Source: Geodermatophilus siccatus
Lineage (GTDB): Bacteria > Actinomycetota > Actinomycetes > Mycobacteriales > Geodermatophilaceae
Length of the DNA stretch: 64,000 bases
Assembly (NCBI RefSeq): GCF_900103785.1
Contig: NZ_FNHE01000003.1
Location: forward strand, 1 to 64,000
Direction: 5' to 3'
The notes beneath the pieces are model-generated. The model searched no databases, was not told the origin of the DNA, and saw only the letters and a list, made by a program, of their open reading frames with translations. Position numbers and translations under genes: made by a program. Positions 24,336 to 34,184 of this stretch are shown piece after piece (the stretch's first letter is position 1; each line of letters begins with the position of its first letter).

Positions 24336-24959
24336 GTGACCGTTCCGCCCGGACCGCAGCAGCCGCCCGCCCCGATGGTCGTGCCGGCCTTCTTCGTGCG
24401 GCAGCGGATCACGCTGATGGTCAACCGCTACGAGGTCGTCGGGATGAACCCCGACGGCTCCGAGGGGCCGCTGCTCGCGTTCGCGGAGCAGAAGCGCATG
24501 AAGCTCAAGGAGGAGGTCGTCTTCTACGCCGACACCGCCAAGAGCCGCGCGGTCTTCCGGTTCAAGGCGCGGCAGCGGCTCGACGTCGCCGCCGAGCACG
24601 ACGTCTTCGACGAGTACGGCAACGTCATCGGGTACTTCCGCAAGGAGTTCGGCGCCAGCCTGCTGCGTTCGACCTGGGCCCTGTCGACCCCGACGGTCAA
24701 CGCCGTCGGGCGGGAGCGCCGGCAGTCGATCGCCATCCTGCGCCGGGTCTGGGACTTCATCCCCTACCTCGGGGACGTCTGGGTGCCGTTCGTCTTCCAC
24801 TTCGACTTCGTCGACACCGCGACCGGCGCCCCGGTGATGAGCAGCGAGCGGCAGAAGGCCATCCGGGACCGCTACACCGTCAGCGTGCCCGATCCGCGGC
24901 TGGACTTCCGCGTCGCGGCGTCCATGGCCGTCGCGCTCGACGCGCTGCAGAGCCGCTAG
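24336..24959 (+). CDS. LURP-one-related / tubby-C-like protein
   Basis: A 207-residue protein with the LURP-one/scramblase-like (tubby C-terminal) beta-barrel pattern: 'FFVRQRITLMVNRYEVVG', 'LAFAEQKRMKLKEEVVFYAD', 'VFDEYGNVIGYFRKEFGASL'. Such proteins are thought to bind phosphoinositides or membranes, but bacterial roles are unproven. GTG 24336 has GGGAG 7 bases upstream; ATG 24282 would add 18 residues without a good ribosome site. The TAG stop (24957-24959) shares a CTAG with the stop of the convergent ANTAR gene. Confidence 0.8.
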   Translation: MTVPPGPQQPPAPMVVPAFFVRQRITLMVNRYEVVGMNPDGSEGPLLAFAEQKRMKLKEEVVFYADTAKSRAVFRFKARQRLDVAAEHDVFDEYGNVIGYFRKEFGASLLRSTWALSTPTVNAVGRERRQSIAILRRVWDFIPYLGDVWVPFVFHFDFVDTATGAPVMSSERQKAIRDRYTVSVPDPRLDFRVAASMAVALDALQSR

Positions 24960-25288
24960 TCCAGCGCGCCCCTGTAGATGACCTCCTCGGCCACCAGGCG
25001 CAGCTTCACGTTGCGCTGGTTGCTCACCTGACGCAGGCAGTCGAACGCGGCGTCGTCGGTGAGCTGCCGCGTGACCATGAGGATGCCGATGGCCATGCCG
25101 ATGCGGCGGTTGCTCTCCAGTGCCGCCTGCAGGTTCTCCGACTGCCGGCTGGCGGTGTCCAGGTTGCGCTGCAGCCGGTCGACCTCGGAGGCGAGGGAGC
25201 GCATCGCGTCGGCGTGCCGGGTCGCCGTGTCCCGCGGCTCAGCTGCTCCGGACCCCCGCTGCCCCGGCCTGGGTGTGCCGGTCGTCAT
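24956..25288 (-). CDS. ANTAR-domain RNA-binding antiterminator-like protein
   Basis: A 110-residue protein. Residues 25-55 are predicted coiled coil ('ADAMRSLASEVDRLQRNLDT'), followed by an ANTAR domain 'ALESNRRIGMAIGILMVTRQ' through 'AAFDCLRQVSNQRNVKLRLV'. ANTAR proteins bind paired hairpins in nascent RNA and prevent termination; they are usually regulated by a sensor domain, here absent or separate. ATG 25288 follows a G-rich ribosome site (GGGGGATCG). The stop at 24956-24958 overlaps the convergent stop in CTAG. Confidence 0.88.
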   Translation of the reverse strand: MTTGTPRPGQRGSGAAEPRDTATRHADAMRSLASEVDRLQRNLDTASRQSENLQAALESNRRIGMAIGILMVTRQLTDDAAFDCLRQVSNQRNVKLRLVAEEVIYRGALD

Positions 25289-25384
25289 CGATCCCCCGAT
25301 GCCAGTCGTCGTCGCTCGTCGGCCTGGTGCCTGGTGCCTGGTGCCGGGTGTTCGACGCCTGACTGGACTGCCGGGGAGCATAGC

Positions 25385-25835
25385 CAGCCGGTCGCGCCGC
25401 AGCAGGGAGCCCCGGCACTCGTGCTCGGGGAGCTGCGGGCGCCCGCGACCGCGCCTGGTCGAGCAGCGCCCGGGGGACGTCGCGCGGCGCGGTCACGCCG
25501 ACCCGGACGCCGTCCCGCCGGGGCAGCAGCTCCTGCCAGCGGCCGGCCGTCCGCAGCCCGCGGTCCCCGTCGACGCGGGTGCAGGCGGTCGTCGGCTGGT
25601 CGCCCTCCGGCGTCCAGAGCGCCGTGGCCGTGCACGGGTCGGGGGCATCCCGGTGTCGCCCTGGCGGGACAGCCACAGCACCGGGCCGGAGGCGCCGTCG
25701 GCCGGCAGGCAGGGGGTCCACAGCAGGTCGGTGCCGGTGCGCTGCGGCGACCGGCCCGCGGGACGGCGACGACGGCCACGCTGCCGGCCCCACCAGCGCG
25801 GCGAGCACCCGGACCACGACCAGGCCAGGACGCCG
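25385..25835 (-). pseudogene. Frameshifted remnant of a small exported protein
   Basis: No intact gene is found from 25289 to 25970. On the minus strand protein-like sequence jumps between frames: a hydrophobic start ('LVVVRVLAALVGPAAWPSS', about 25760-25835), then 'GTDLLWTPCLPADGASGPVL' and 'WLSRQGDTGMPP' in a second frame (about 25650-25760), then 'DPCTATALWTPEGDQPTTAC' and 'WQELLPRRDGVRVGVTAPRD' back in the first frame (about 25440-25650). This pattern, with matched Cys residues, suggests a secreted protein broken by two frameshifts. A sequencing error is possible. A short GTGCCTG tandem repeat lies at about 25322-25345. Confidence 0.4.
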
Positions 25836-25970
25836 TGCGGCAGGGCTCGGAGGAGGGGCGGGCGGGCCGCACGCGGGCAGTGCGGCAGCCCGGACGCCCT
25901 GTGACCGTTCCCCTCCGCTCGGTGAGGCAGGCCCGGTGCTCGCGGCCGAGGGCTGAAGCTCCGCCGCCGG

Positions 25971-28268
25971 GTGGCCGATGCTGTCCCCGTGGTCCAGGTC
26001 TTCCCGCGCGCCCGGCGCGGCCGCACCCGGCAGCCGGTCGACCGGCCGCTGCGGGTCGTCCGCGTCTGCGCGGCCGTCCTGGCGTCGGCCTACGTGCTCT
26101 CGCTGGCGGCGCACGCGCTCGGGGGTTCCGGCGTGCTGGGCGCCCTCGCCGTCGGTGGCAAGTGGGTGTTCCTCGTCGGCCTGACCGCACTCCTGGTGCT
26201 GCGCGGGGTCACCGTGCGGGAGGACCGCGGCGCCTGGCTGCTCTTCGCCGCCGCGGTCGGTTCCTACACGGTCGGCTCGCTCGGCTACGCCATCGCCGAC
26301 GCCGCGCCCGGGCCGATCGTCCGCCCCGACTGGTTCGACCTCGCCTTCGTCGGCTTCCACCCGCTCGCCTGCGCCGCGCTGTTCCGGCTGCTCCGGGCAC
26401 GGGCGCCGCGGCTGACGTCGAGCATGTGGCTCGACGCCGTCGTCACCGGGCTGACCGCCGCGGCCTTCGCGGCGGCGTTCGCGTTCGGCGCCTACCTCGA
26501 CCTCGCGCTGCGCGGCGCCGTGCTCATCGCCGCCTACCCGGTCGCCGACCTGCTGCTGCTCGTGCTCATCGCCGGCGCCCTCGTCGTCATCGGCCGGGGG
26601 GCCGGCGCCGCCTGGTGGTGGCTCACCGCCGGGACGGCGCTGTTCGTGGTCACCGACACCCTCTACGCCTACCAGGTCGCGCACGGCACCTACGTCGTCG
26701 GCGGCCCGCTGGACGTGGGTTGGGGCCTGGCGTTCCTCTGCTACGGCCTGGCCGCCTGCCAGGCGCCCCGGCCGCGCACCTCCGCCCCACTGCGTGGCGT
26801 CCGCGCGCTCGTCGTCCCGGGGCTGTGCGCCATCGGCGCGCTGGTCCTGCTGCTGCGGGGCTACCTGCAGGACGGCGACCCGCTGGCCGGCGGGTTGGCC
26901 TTCGGCGCGGTGGTGGCCGCCCTCACCCGCACCGCGCTGACCTTCCGCGAGGTGCGGGCGCTGGCCGACAGCCGGCACCAGGCGCGCACCGACGAGCTCA
27001 CCGGCCTGCCCAACCGCCGCCAGGTCTTCGAGACCCTCTCCGAGGCCGACGCGCGGATGGCGTCCGGAGGCGGCACCGCCGTCCTCGTGCTGGACCTCGA
27101 CCGGTTCAAGGAGATCAACGACTCCCTCGGCCACGGCGTCGGCGACGCGCTGCTGCGCGAGGTCGGGCCGCGGCTGGCCGGACACCTGCGCTCCGGTGAC
27201 CTGCTCGCACGCCTGGGCGGCGACGAGTTCGTCGTCCTCGCCGACGGGCTGGGGGAGGACGGCGCCCTGGCGCTGGCCCGGCGGCTCTGCGCCACGCTCG
27301 AGCGGCCGTTCCAGCTCGCCGGCATGGTGCTGAGCGTGGACGCCAGCGTGGGCATCGCCCTGGGCCCGCGGCACTCCCGGCAGGCCCAGGAGCTGCTGCA
27401 GATGGCCGACCTGGCCATGTACGCGGCCAAGGCCGGCCGCAGCGGTCCGGTCGTCTACGACGAGGAGCGCCACGGCTCGGGCCGGCACCGCCTCGAGGCC
27501 GTCGCCCAGCTGCGGCGAGCCGTCGACGAGGGCGAGCTGGTGCTGCACTACCAGCCGAAGCTGACCCTGCCGACCGGCCGGGTCGACGGCGTGGAGGCGC
27601 TGGTGCGCTGGCGGCACCCCGAGCGCGGGCTGCTGTTCCCCGACGCCTTCGTCGAGCTGGCCGAGTCCGCCGGGCTCATGGCGGCGCTCACCAGGCGGGT
27701 GCTGGACACCGCCCTGGCGCAGCGGCGGGCGTGGTCCGACCGCGGGCGAGAGCTGACCGTCGCCGTCAACGTCAGCCCCTCGAACCTGGTCGACGAGGGT
27801 TTCCCCGACGAGGTGGCCGGGTTGCTGGCGCGGCACGGCGTCCCCGCGACCGCACTGGTGCTCGAGGTGACCGAGAGCCTGCTCATGGAGGACCGGGAGC
27901 GCGCCGTCCGCGTCCTCGCCGGACTGCGCGAGGCCGGCGTCGGCATCGCCATCGACGACTACGGCACCGGCTGGTCCAGCCTCGCCTACCTGGCCACCCT
28001 CCCGGTGACCGAGCTGAAGCTCGACCGCGCCTTCGTCGGCGCGATGACCGGCAGCGACCGGTCGGCGTCGATCGTCACCTCGACGCTGCAGCTCGCGCAC
28101 GCCCTCGGCCTGGTCTTCGTCGCCGAGGGTGCCGAGGACCAGGCGACCGTCGACGCGCTCGCCGCGCTGGGCTGCGACGTCGTCCAGGGGTACCACCTCA
28201 GCCGGGCGCTGCCGCCCGAGCAGCTGGAGGCGTGGCTCGAGGCTCGCAGCGCCGCCCCCGTCGGCTGA
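25971..28268 (+). CDS. Membrane-bound GGDEF-EAL cyclic-di-GMP enzyme
   Basis: A 765-residue protein. The first 310 residues carry about 8-9 hydrophobic membrane segments (e.g. 'AAFAAAFAFGAYLDLALRGA'). The diguanylate cyclase domain follows from 'ARTDELTGLPNRRQVFETLS' with an intact 'RLGGDEFVVLADG' and an RxxD inhibitory site ('RSGDLLARL' before GGDEF). The EAL phosphodiesterase domain starts 'RVDGVEALVRWRHPERGLL' and keeps 'EVTESLLMEDRERAV' and 'AIDDYGTGWSSLAYL'. Both activities look competent. GTG 25971 is the furthest start; GTG 25989 is possible; neither has a strong ribosome site. Confidence 0.92.
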   Translation: MADAVPVVQVFPRARRGRTRQPVDRPLRVVRVCAAVLASAYVLSLAAHALGGSGVLGALAVGGKWVFLVGLTALLVLRGVTVREDRGAWLLFAAAVGSYTVGSLGYAIADAAPGPIVRPDWFDLAFVGFHPLACAALFRLLRARAPRLTSSMWLDAVVTGLTAAAFAAAFAFGAYLDLALRGAVLIAAYPVADLLLLVLIAGALVVIGRGAGAAWWWLTAGTALFVVTDTLYAYQVAHGTYVVGGPLDVGWGLAFLCYGLAACQAPRPRTSAPLRGVRALVVPGLCAIGALVLLLRGYLQDGDPLAGGLAFGAVVAALTRTALTFREVRALADSRHQARTDELTGLPNRRQVFETLSEADARMASGGGTAVLVLDLDRFKEINDSLGHGVGDALLREVGPRLAGHLRSGDLLARLGGDEFVVLADGLGEDGALALARRLCATLERPFQLAGMVLSVDASVGIALGPRHSRQAQELLQMADLAMYAAKAGRSGPVVYDEERHGSGRHRLEAVAQLRRAVDEGELVLHYQPKLTLPTGRVDGVEALVRWRHPERGLLFPDAFVELAESAGLMAALTRRVLDTALAQRRAWSDRGRELTVAVNVSPSNLVDEGFPDEVAGLLARHGVPATALVLEVTESLLMEDRERAVRVLAGLREAGVGIAIDDYGTGWSSLAYLATLPVTELKLDRAFVGAMTGSDRSASIVTSTLQLAHALGLVFVAEGAEDQATVDALAALGCDVVQGYHLSRALPPEQLEAWLEARSAAPVG

Positions 28269-28384
28269 CGCCGCACGCCGGGGCCTGTTGCGGAACGACC
28301 CCGCTTCCCTAGGGTCGCCGCGAGCGGAGCGGCCGGGGACGGGACCCGTCGGGCGCGGGCCGACCTGCCGGACGGGGGTGGCCG

Positions 28385-29788
28385 GTGCGCGCTGCGGCGG
28401 TCCGCGCGGCCGCGGTGTGCGGCGCGCTCGTCCTGCTCGCCGGCTGCACGTCCGCCGACGGGCCGACGGCGGCGCCCGAGCCCGGAGCCGGCTGCCCGGT
28501 GACCGAACGGGCCGCTCCCGACCCGGACCGGCCGGTCGTCGACCTCGACCTCCGCCTCGCCGACGACCGGCGCACGGTGACCGGCACCGAGACCGTCGTC
28601 CTCACCCCGGACCTCCCGGTGGAGGACCTGTGGTTCCGGCTGGTCCCGAACGCACCGCAGTCGGCCGGGCACCGGCTCACCGTCGAGGCGGTGCGCGGGG
28701 ACCTGGTGGCCGGCGGTGGGTACGTCGACGCCGGCGCCGCCCCGGGGACGCCGGGCGGCCTCTACCGGGTGGACCTGCGCGAACCCGTGCCGGCGGGCCG
28801 CACCGTCACGGTGGAGCTGGACCTGCGGCTGCGGCTCACCGACGAGTGGACGCCGGCCGGCTTCGACCGTCTCGGTGCCGCGGACGACGTGACGTGGTGG
28901 GGGAGCGGGGTCCCGCTGCTGACGTGGGAGCCGGGGCACGGCTGGGGGAGGGACCCGATGGTCGAGGTCAGCGGTGAGACGACCGCCGCGCCCGCCGCCG
29001 ACACCACGCTGCACATCTCGGCACCGGGCGACCTCGTCGTCCTCATGTCGGGGGACCAGGCGCCGCCGCGGGAGGAGCCGGGTGGCCGCCGGGTCTGGGA
29101 GTCGCACGACCCGGTCGCCCGCGACGTGGCCGTCGCGGTGGGCGAGTTCGACACCGCGACCGTCGACGTCGGCGGCACGAGGGTCACGGCCGGGGTGCTG
29201 GCCGGCGCCGACACCTCCGCCGAGGAGCTCGCCGAGGCCACCGCCGAGGCGGTCCGGGCGCTGGAGGGCCGGTTCGGCCCGTTCCCGTACCCGACCCTGG
29301 CCGTGCCGCTCGTCTCCGACGACGGCGGTGGCGAGGAGTACTCCTCGGCGATCCTCATGGGGGACGCCGACGAGGACCTCCTCGTCCACGAGGTGGCGCA
29401 CATGTGGTTCTACGGCATGGTCGGCAACTCGCAGTTCCGCGACCCCTGGCTGGACGAGGCCTTCGCGACGTACGCCCAGGGACACGGGGACACCGACGAC
29501 CTGGACCGGGCAGGTGCCGTCGGCGGCTCGATGGCCGACTTCGCGGACCAGGACGAGTACGAGGCGCTGGTGTACGGCAAGGGCGCCGCGGCGCTGGCGG
29601 CCGCCCGCGAGGCGGCCGGCGAGCAGGCGTTCGACGCGGCGGTGCGCTGCTACGTGGAGAGCCAGGCCTGGACGATCGCCCGGCCCGAGGACCTCGCCCG
29701 GGCGCTGCAGGGGCTCGAGCCCGCGCTCGACGTCCTGGTCGAGGCGGGTGCGCTGGGCCGGCAGGACGTCGAGGCCGCCGGCGACTGA
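28385..29788 (+). CDS. M1-family zinc metallopeptidase lipoprotein
   Basis: A 467-residue exported protein. Residues 1-21 are a lipoprotein signal ending 'ALVLLAGCTS'. An N-terminal aminopeptidase-N-like beta domain leads to the M1 catalytic site 'HEVAHMWFYGMVGNSQ', with the third zinc ligand Glu in 'DPWLDEAFATYA'. The exopeptidase GxMEN motif is replaced by 'DDGGGEEYSSA', close to where it belongs, so specificity may differ from classic aminopeptidase N. It is shorter than full M1 enzymes (no C-terminal helical domain). GTG 28385 with a G-rich ribosome site. Confidence 0.9.
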   Translation: MRAAAVRAAAVCGALVLLAGCTSADGPTAAPEPGAGCPVTERAAPDPDRPVVDLDLRLADDRRTVTGTETVVLTPDLPVEDLWFRLVPNAPQSAGHRLTVEAVRGDLVAGGGYVDAGAAPGTPGGLYRVDLREPVPAGRTVTVELDLRLRLTDEWTPAGFDRLGAADDVTWWGSGVPLLTWEPGHGWGRDPMVEVSGETTAAPAADTTLHISAPGDLVVLMSGDQAPPREEPGGRRVWESHDPVARDVAVAVGEFDTATVDVGGTRVTAGVLAGADTSAEELAEATAEAVRALEGRFGPFPYPTLAVPLVSDDGGGEEYSSAILMGDADEDLLVHEVAHMWFYGMVGNSQFRDPWLDEAFATYAQGHGDTDDLDRAGAVGGSMADFADQDEYEALVYGKGAAALAAAREAAGEQAFDAAVRCYVESQAWTIARPEDLARALQGLEPALDVLVEAGALGRQDVEAAGD

Positions 29789-29815
29789 GCACGCGGAGCG
29801 GGGGGCCGGAGGCCT

Positions 29816-29853
29816 CCCCGACGAGGGCTCTGGATGCTCAGCCCTCGTCGGGG
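29816..29853. terminator. Bidirectional terminator between peptidase gene and sdhB
   Basis: CCCCGACGAGGGCT (29816-29829) and AGCCCTCGTCGGGG (29840-29853) form a perfect 14-bp stem with a 10-base loop, between convergent stop codons. It can end both transcripts. Confidence 0.85.
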
Positions 29854-29906
29854 ACGGCACGTGGCCGCGGTGTCATCCGGAGGACGACGATGTCATCGGT
29901 CCGTCG

Positions 29907-30742
29907 TCAGCTCTTCGGCCGCGCCCCGGCGCGCAGCGCGCCGAGCAGGTCGTGGTTGAGCCGGGAGATGTTCTCCATCGAGATGCCCTTGGGGCAGGCC
30001 GCCGAGCACTCGCCGATGTTGGTGCAGCCGCCGAAGCCCTCGCGGTCCTGCTGGGCGACCATGTTGACCACCCGCTCGTTGCGCTCGGGCTGGCCCTGCG
30101 GCAGGAGGCCCAGGTGGCTGACCTTGGCCGCGGTGAACAGCATCGAGGAGGCGTTCGGGCAGGCCGCCACGCAGGCGCCGCAGCCGATGCACGTCGCCGC
30201 GTCGAAGGCCGCGTCGGAGTCCTTCTTGGGCACCAGGATCGAGTGGGCCTCCGGCGCGGTGCCGGTGGGGGCGCTGATGTAGCCGCCGGACTGGATGATC
30301 CGGTCCAGGGCGCTGCGGTCGACCGACAGGTCCTTGATCACCGGGAACGCCGTCGCGCGCCACGGCTCGATGTCGATCGTGTCGCCGTCCTTGAACTTGC
30401 GCATGTGCAGCTGGCAGGTGGTCGTGGGACCACCCGACGTGCCACGGCCGTGCGCCGTCCCGTTGATCATCAGGCCGCAGCTGCCGCAGATGCCCTCGCG
30501 GCAGTCGTGGTCGAAGACCACCGGGTCGTCGCCGGCGAGGATCAGCTTCTCGTTCAGGACGTCGAGCATCTCCAGGAACGACATGTCCGGGGAGATGTCC
30601 TCGACCTGGTAGGTCACCATGCGGCCCTTGTCGGCCGGGCCCCTCTGCCGCCAGATGCGCAGCGTCAGGGTCATGTTGTGAGGGGCCATGGCCGGGTCGG
30701 TCGCCGTGCCGGACGCGAAGGTCGCGCCCTCACGTGTCGCAG

Positions 30743-30746
<4 letters not shown>
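29907..30746 (-). CDS. sdhB: Succinate dehydrogenase iron-sulfur subunit
   Basis: A 279-residue Fe-S subunit that passes electrons from the flavoprotein to the membrane quinone site. The [2Fe-2S] cysteines are in '[20 protein letters not shown]' and '[11 protein letters not shown]'; the [4Fe-4S]/[3Fe-4S] cysteines are in '[18 protein letters not shown]' and '[17 protein letters not shown]'. Start GTG 30746 overlaps the sdhA stop by GTGA; an internal ATG ('[15 protein letters not shown]') would give a more usual N-terminus and is an alternative. Last gene of sdhCAB. Confidence 0.95.
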
Positions 30747-32689
<1,943 letters not shown>

Positions 32690-32702
32690 CGCGTTGAGCT
32701 CC

Positions 32703-33413
32703 TTAGCCGACGAGCCCGAAGAGGACGCTGAAGGGGACGAGCAGGAACCCGCCGATCAGCACCACGGAGAAGACCAGGGCGAAGAGGTTGACCGTCCTCT
32801 CCCGGCGCTTGTTGCTCTGCCCGAGGGTCTGCGTGGCACTCCAGATGCCGTGCCGCAGGTGCATGCCGAGCAGGATCAGGGCGATCACGTAGACCGCGGT
32901 GATGAGCGGGTTCGAGAACCCGGCGACCAGGCGGTCGTAGGGCGTGGTGCCCGGGCCCTCGGGGTTGGCGACGCCCATCGTGAGGTCGAGGATGTGGTAG
33001 ACGACGAACAGGCCGACGATCACGCCGCCCCAGCGCATGGTCCGCGAGGCGTAGCTCTGGGCCACCGCCTTCTTGGTGACGTAGCCGTTCGGCCGGGCCC
33101 GCTTGGCCTGCCGCCACAGCGCGATCGCCGCCCAGATGTGGGCGATCACGGCGGCCAGCAGCACGATGCGGATGATCGTGAGGGTCGTCTGCGCGGGCAC
33201 GGCCGGCTCGCCGATCGTGCGGATCCAGTGGGAGTAGCCGTTGAACGACTCCCGGCCCGCGAAGACCTTGAGGTTCCCGATCATGTGCGCGATCAGGTAC
33301 AGCACCAGGATGATGCCGCTGACCGCCATCACGACCTTCTTGAAGACCGAGCTCGTCTTCGCGGCCTTGGGCGCTCTGCGCTGGCCGGGTTGCGTCACCG
33401 TCACCACAGCCAC
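32703..33413 (-). CDS. sdhC: Succinate dehydrogenase cytochrome b subunit
   Basis: A 236-residue membrane anchor with five hydrophobic helices (e.g. '[20 protein letters not shown]', '[18 protein letters not shown]', '[20 protein letters not shown]') and several helix-embedded His (AHMIGN, AHIWAA, YHILDL, MHLRHG) that can ligate two hemes, as expected for an SQR with one large C subunit and no SdhD. It anchors SdhAB and reduces menaquinone. GTG 33413 is the furthest start; later GTG codons are alternatives. First gene of the operon, behind two palindromes. Confidence 0.93.
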   Translation of the reverse strand: MAVVTVTQPGQRRAPKAAKTSSVFKKVVMAVSGIILVLYLIAHMIGNLKVFAGRESFNGYSHWIRTIGEPAVPAQTTLTIIRIVLLAAVIAHIWAAIALWRQAKRARPNGYVTKKAVAQSYASRTMRWGGVIVGLFVVYHILDLTMGVANPEGPGTTPYDRLVAGFSNPLITAVYVIALILLGMHLRHGIWSATQTLGQSNKRRERTVNLFALVFSVVLIGGFLLVPFSVLFGLVG

Positions 33414-33440
33414 CGAAGGTATGCCTCTACCAGGTCCACG

Positions 33441-33458
33441 ACCACGTGAACACGTGGT
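33441..33458. promoter_or_regulatory. Palindromic operator candidate ACCACGTG-AA-CACGTGGT upstream of sdhC
   Basis: 8-bp arms with a 2-base centre, 28 bases before the sdhC start, in the divergent region shared with the sulfite-oxidase-like gene. The site does not match the Rex consensus well enough to name the regulator. Its position over a likely promoter suggests control of sdh by redox or carbon signals. Confidence 0.55.
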
Positions 33459-33470
33459 GACACAGCTCTC

Positions 33471-33486
33471 GTAAGGGTGCCCTTAC
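33471..33486. promoter_or_regulatory. Palindromic operator candidate GTAAGGG-TG-CCCTTAC
   Basis: Perfect 7-bp arms with a 2-base centre, 13 bases from the first palindrome. A further half-like GGTTAAGGTG follows at about 33496-33505. The A/T-bearing TAAGG...CCTTA pattern recalls iron-regulator (DtxR/IdeR) half-sites but is shorter, so the regulator is not assigned. Confidence 0.5.
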
Positions 33487-33575
33487 CGGATCGGGCGGTT
33501 AAGGTGCGCGGTCGCGTGCGCCGCCCGACACCGGCTGCGGGGTTGGCGGGCGTCCGCACGGGGGAGGGACAGGAC

Positions 33576-34184
33576 ATGGCTGGACCCACGCGAGGATTCC
33601 TCGGCCGCCGCCGGGAGCGCGACCCCCGGCTGCCGCCGGGACAGTACGACGCCGGTCGCGACTGGCCGGTGCTGACCGCCGAGCCGACGCCGCGCATCTC
33701 GCCCGAGACCTGGAGCATCACCGTCGACGGCCGGGTGGAGAACCCGACGACGTGGACCTGGGACGAGGCCCACCGGCTGCCGCGTTCGGAGTACCGCGGC
33801 GACATCCACTGCGTCACCACGTGGTCGAAGTTCGACACCTGGTTCGCCGGCGTCAGCGTCGACACCCTGTTCGAGGTCGCCCGCCCGACCGCCGACGCGC
33901 ACTTCGTCGTCGCCACGTCCAAGACCGGCTACACCACCAACCTGCCGCTCGAGGACGTCACCGGCGGCCGGGCCTGGGTGGTGTGGGAGTACGACGGCGG
34001 CCCGCTGCCGGTCGAGCACGGCGGCCCGGTGCGGCTGCTGGTCCCGCACCTGTACTTCTGGAAGAGCGCCAAGTGGGTCACCCGGCTGACGCTGCTGCAA
34101 CGCGACCAGCCCGGCTTCTGGGAGCAGAACGGCTACCACGACCGCGGCGACCCCTGGCGCGAGCAGCGCTACCAGGGCGACTGA
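33576..34184 (+). CDS. Sulfite-oxidase-like molybdopterin oxidoreductase
   Basis: A 202-residue protein of the sulfite-oxidase/YedY (MsrP)-like fold. The molybdenum-ligand Cys is in 'GDIHCVTTWSKFDTWFAGV', and the pterin-contact region 'TGYTTNLPLEDVTGG' and 'GGPVRLLVPHLYFWKSAKW' are conserved. No Tat signal is present, so it is cytosolic, unlike MsrP. ATG 33576 has GGAGG upstream. Its stop overlaps the start of the next gene (TGATG), an FAD reductase that likely supplies or accepts electrons. Physiological substrate unknown. Confidence 0.9.
   Translation: MAGPTRGFLGRRRERDPRLPPGQYDAGRDWPVLTAEPTPRISPETWSITVDGRVENPTTWTWDEAHRLPRSEYRGDIHCVTTWSKFDTWFAGVSVDTLFEVARPTADAHFVVATSKTGYTTNLPLEDVTGGRAWVVWEYDGGPLPVEHGGPVRLLVPHLYFWKSAKWVTRLTLLQRDQPGFWEQNGYHDRGDPWREQRYQGD

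Noticed and set aside
33441-33458. Rex operator upstream of sdhC
   Set aside because: The palindrome lacks the TTGTGA...TCACAA arms of the Rex consensus.
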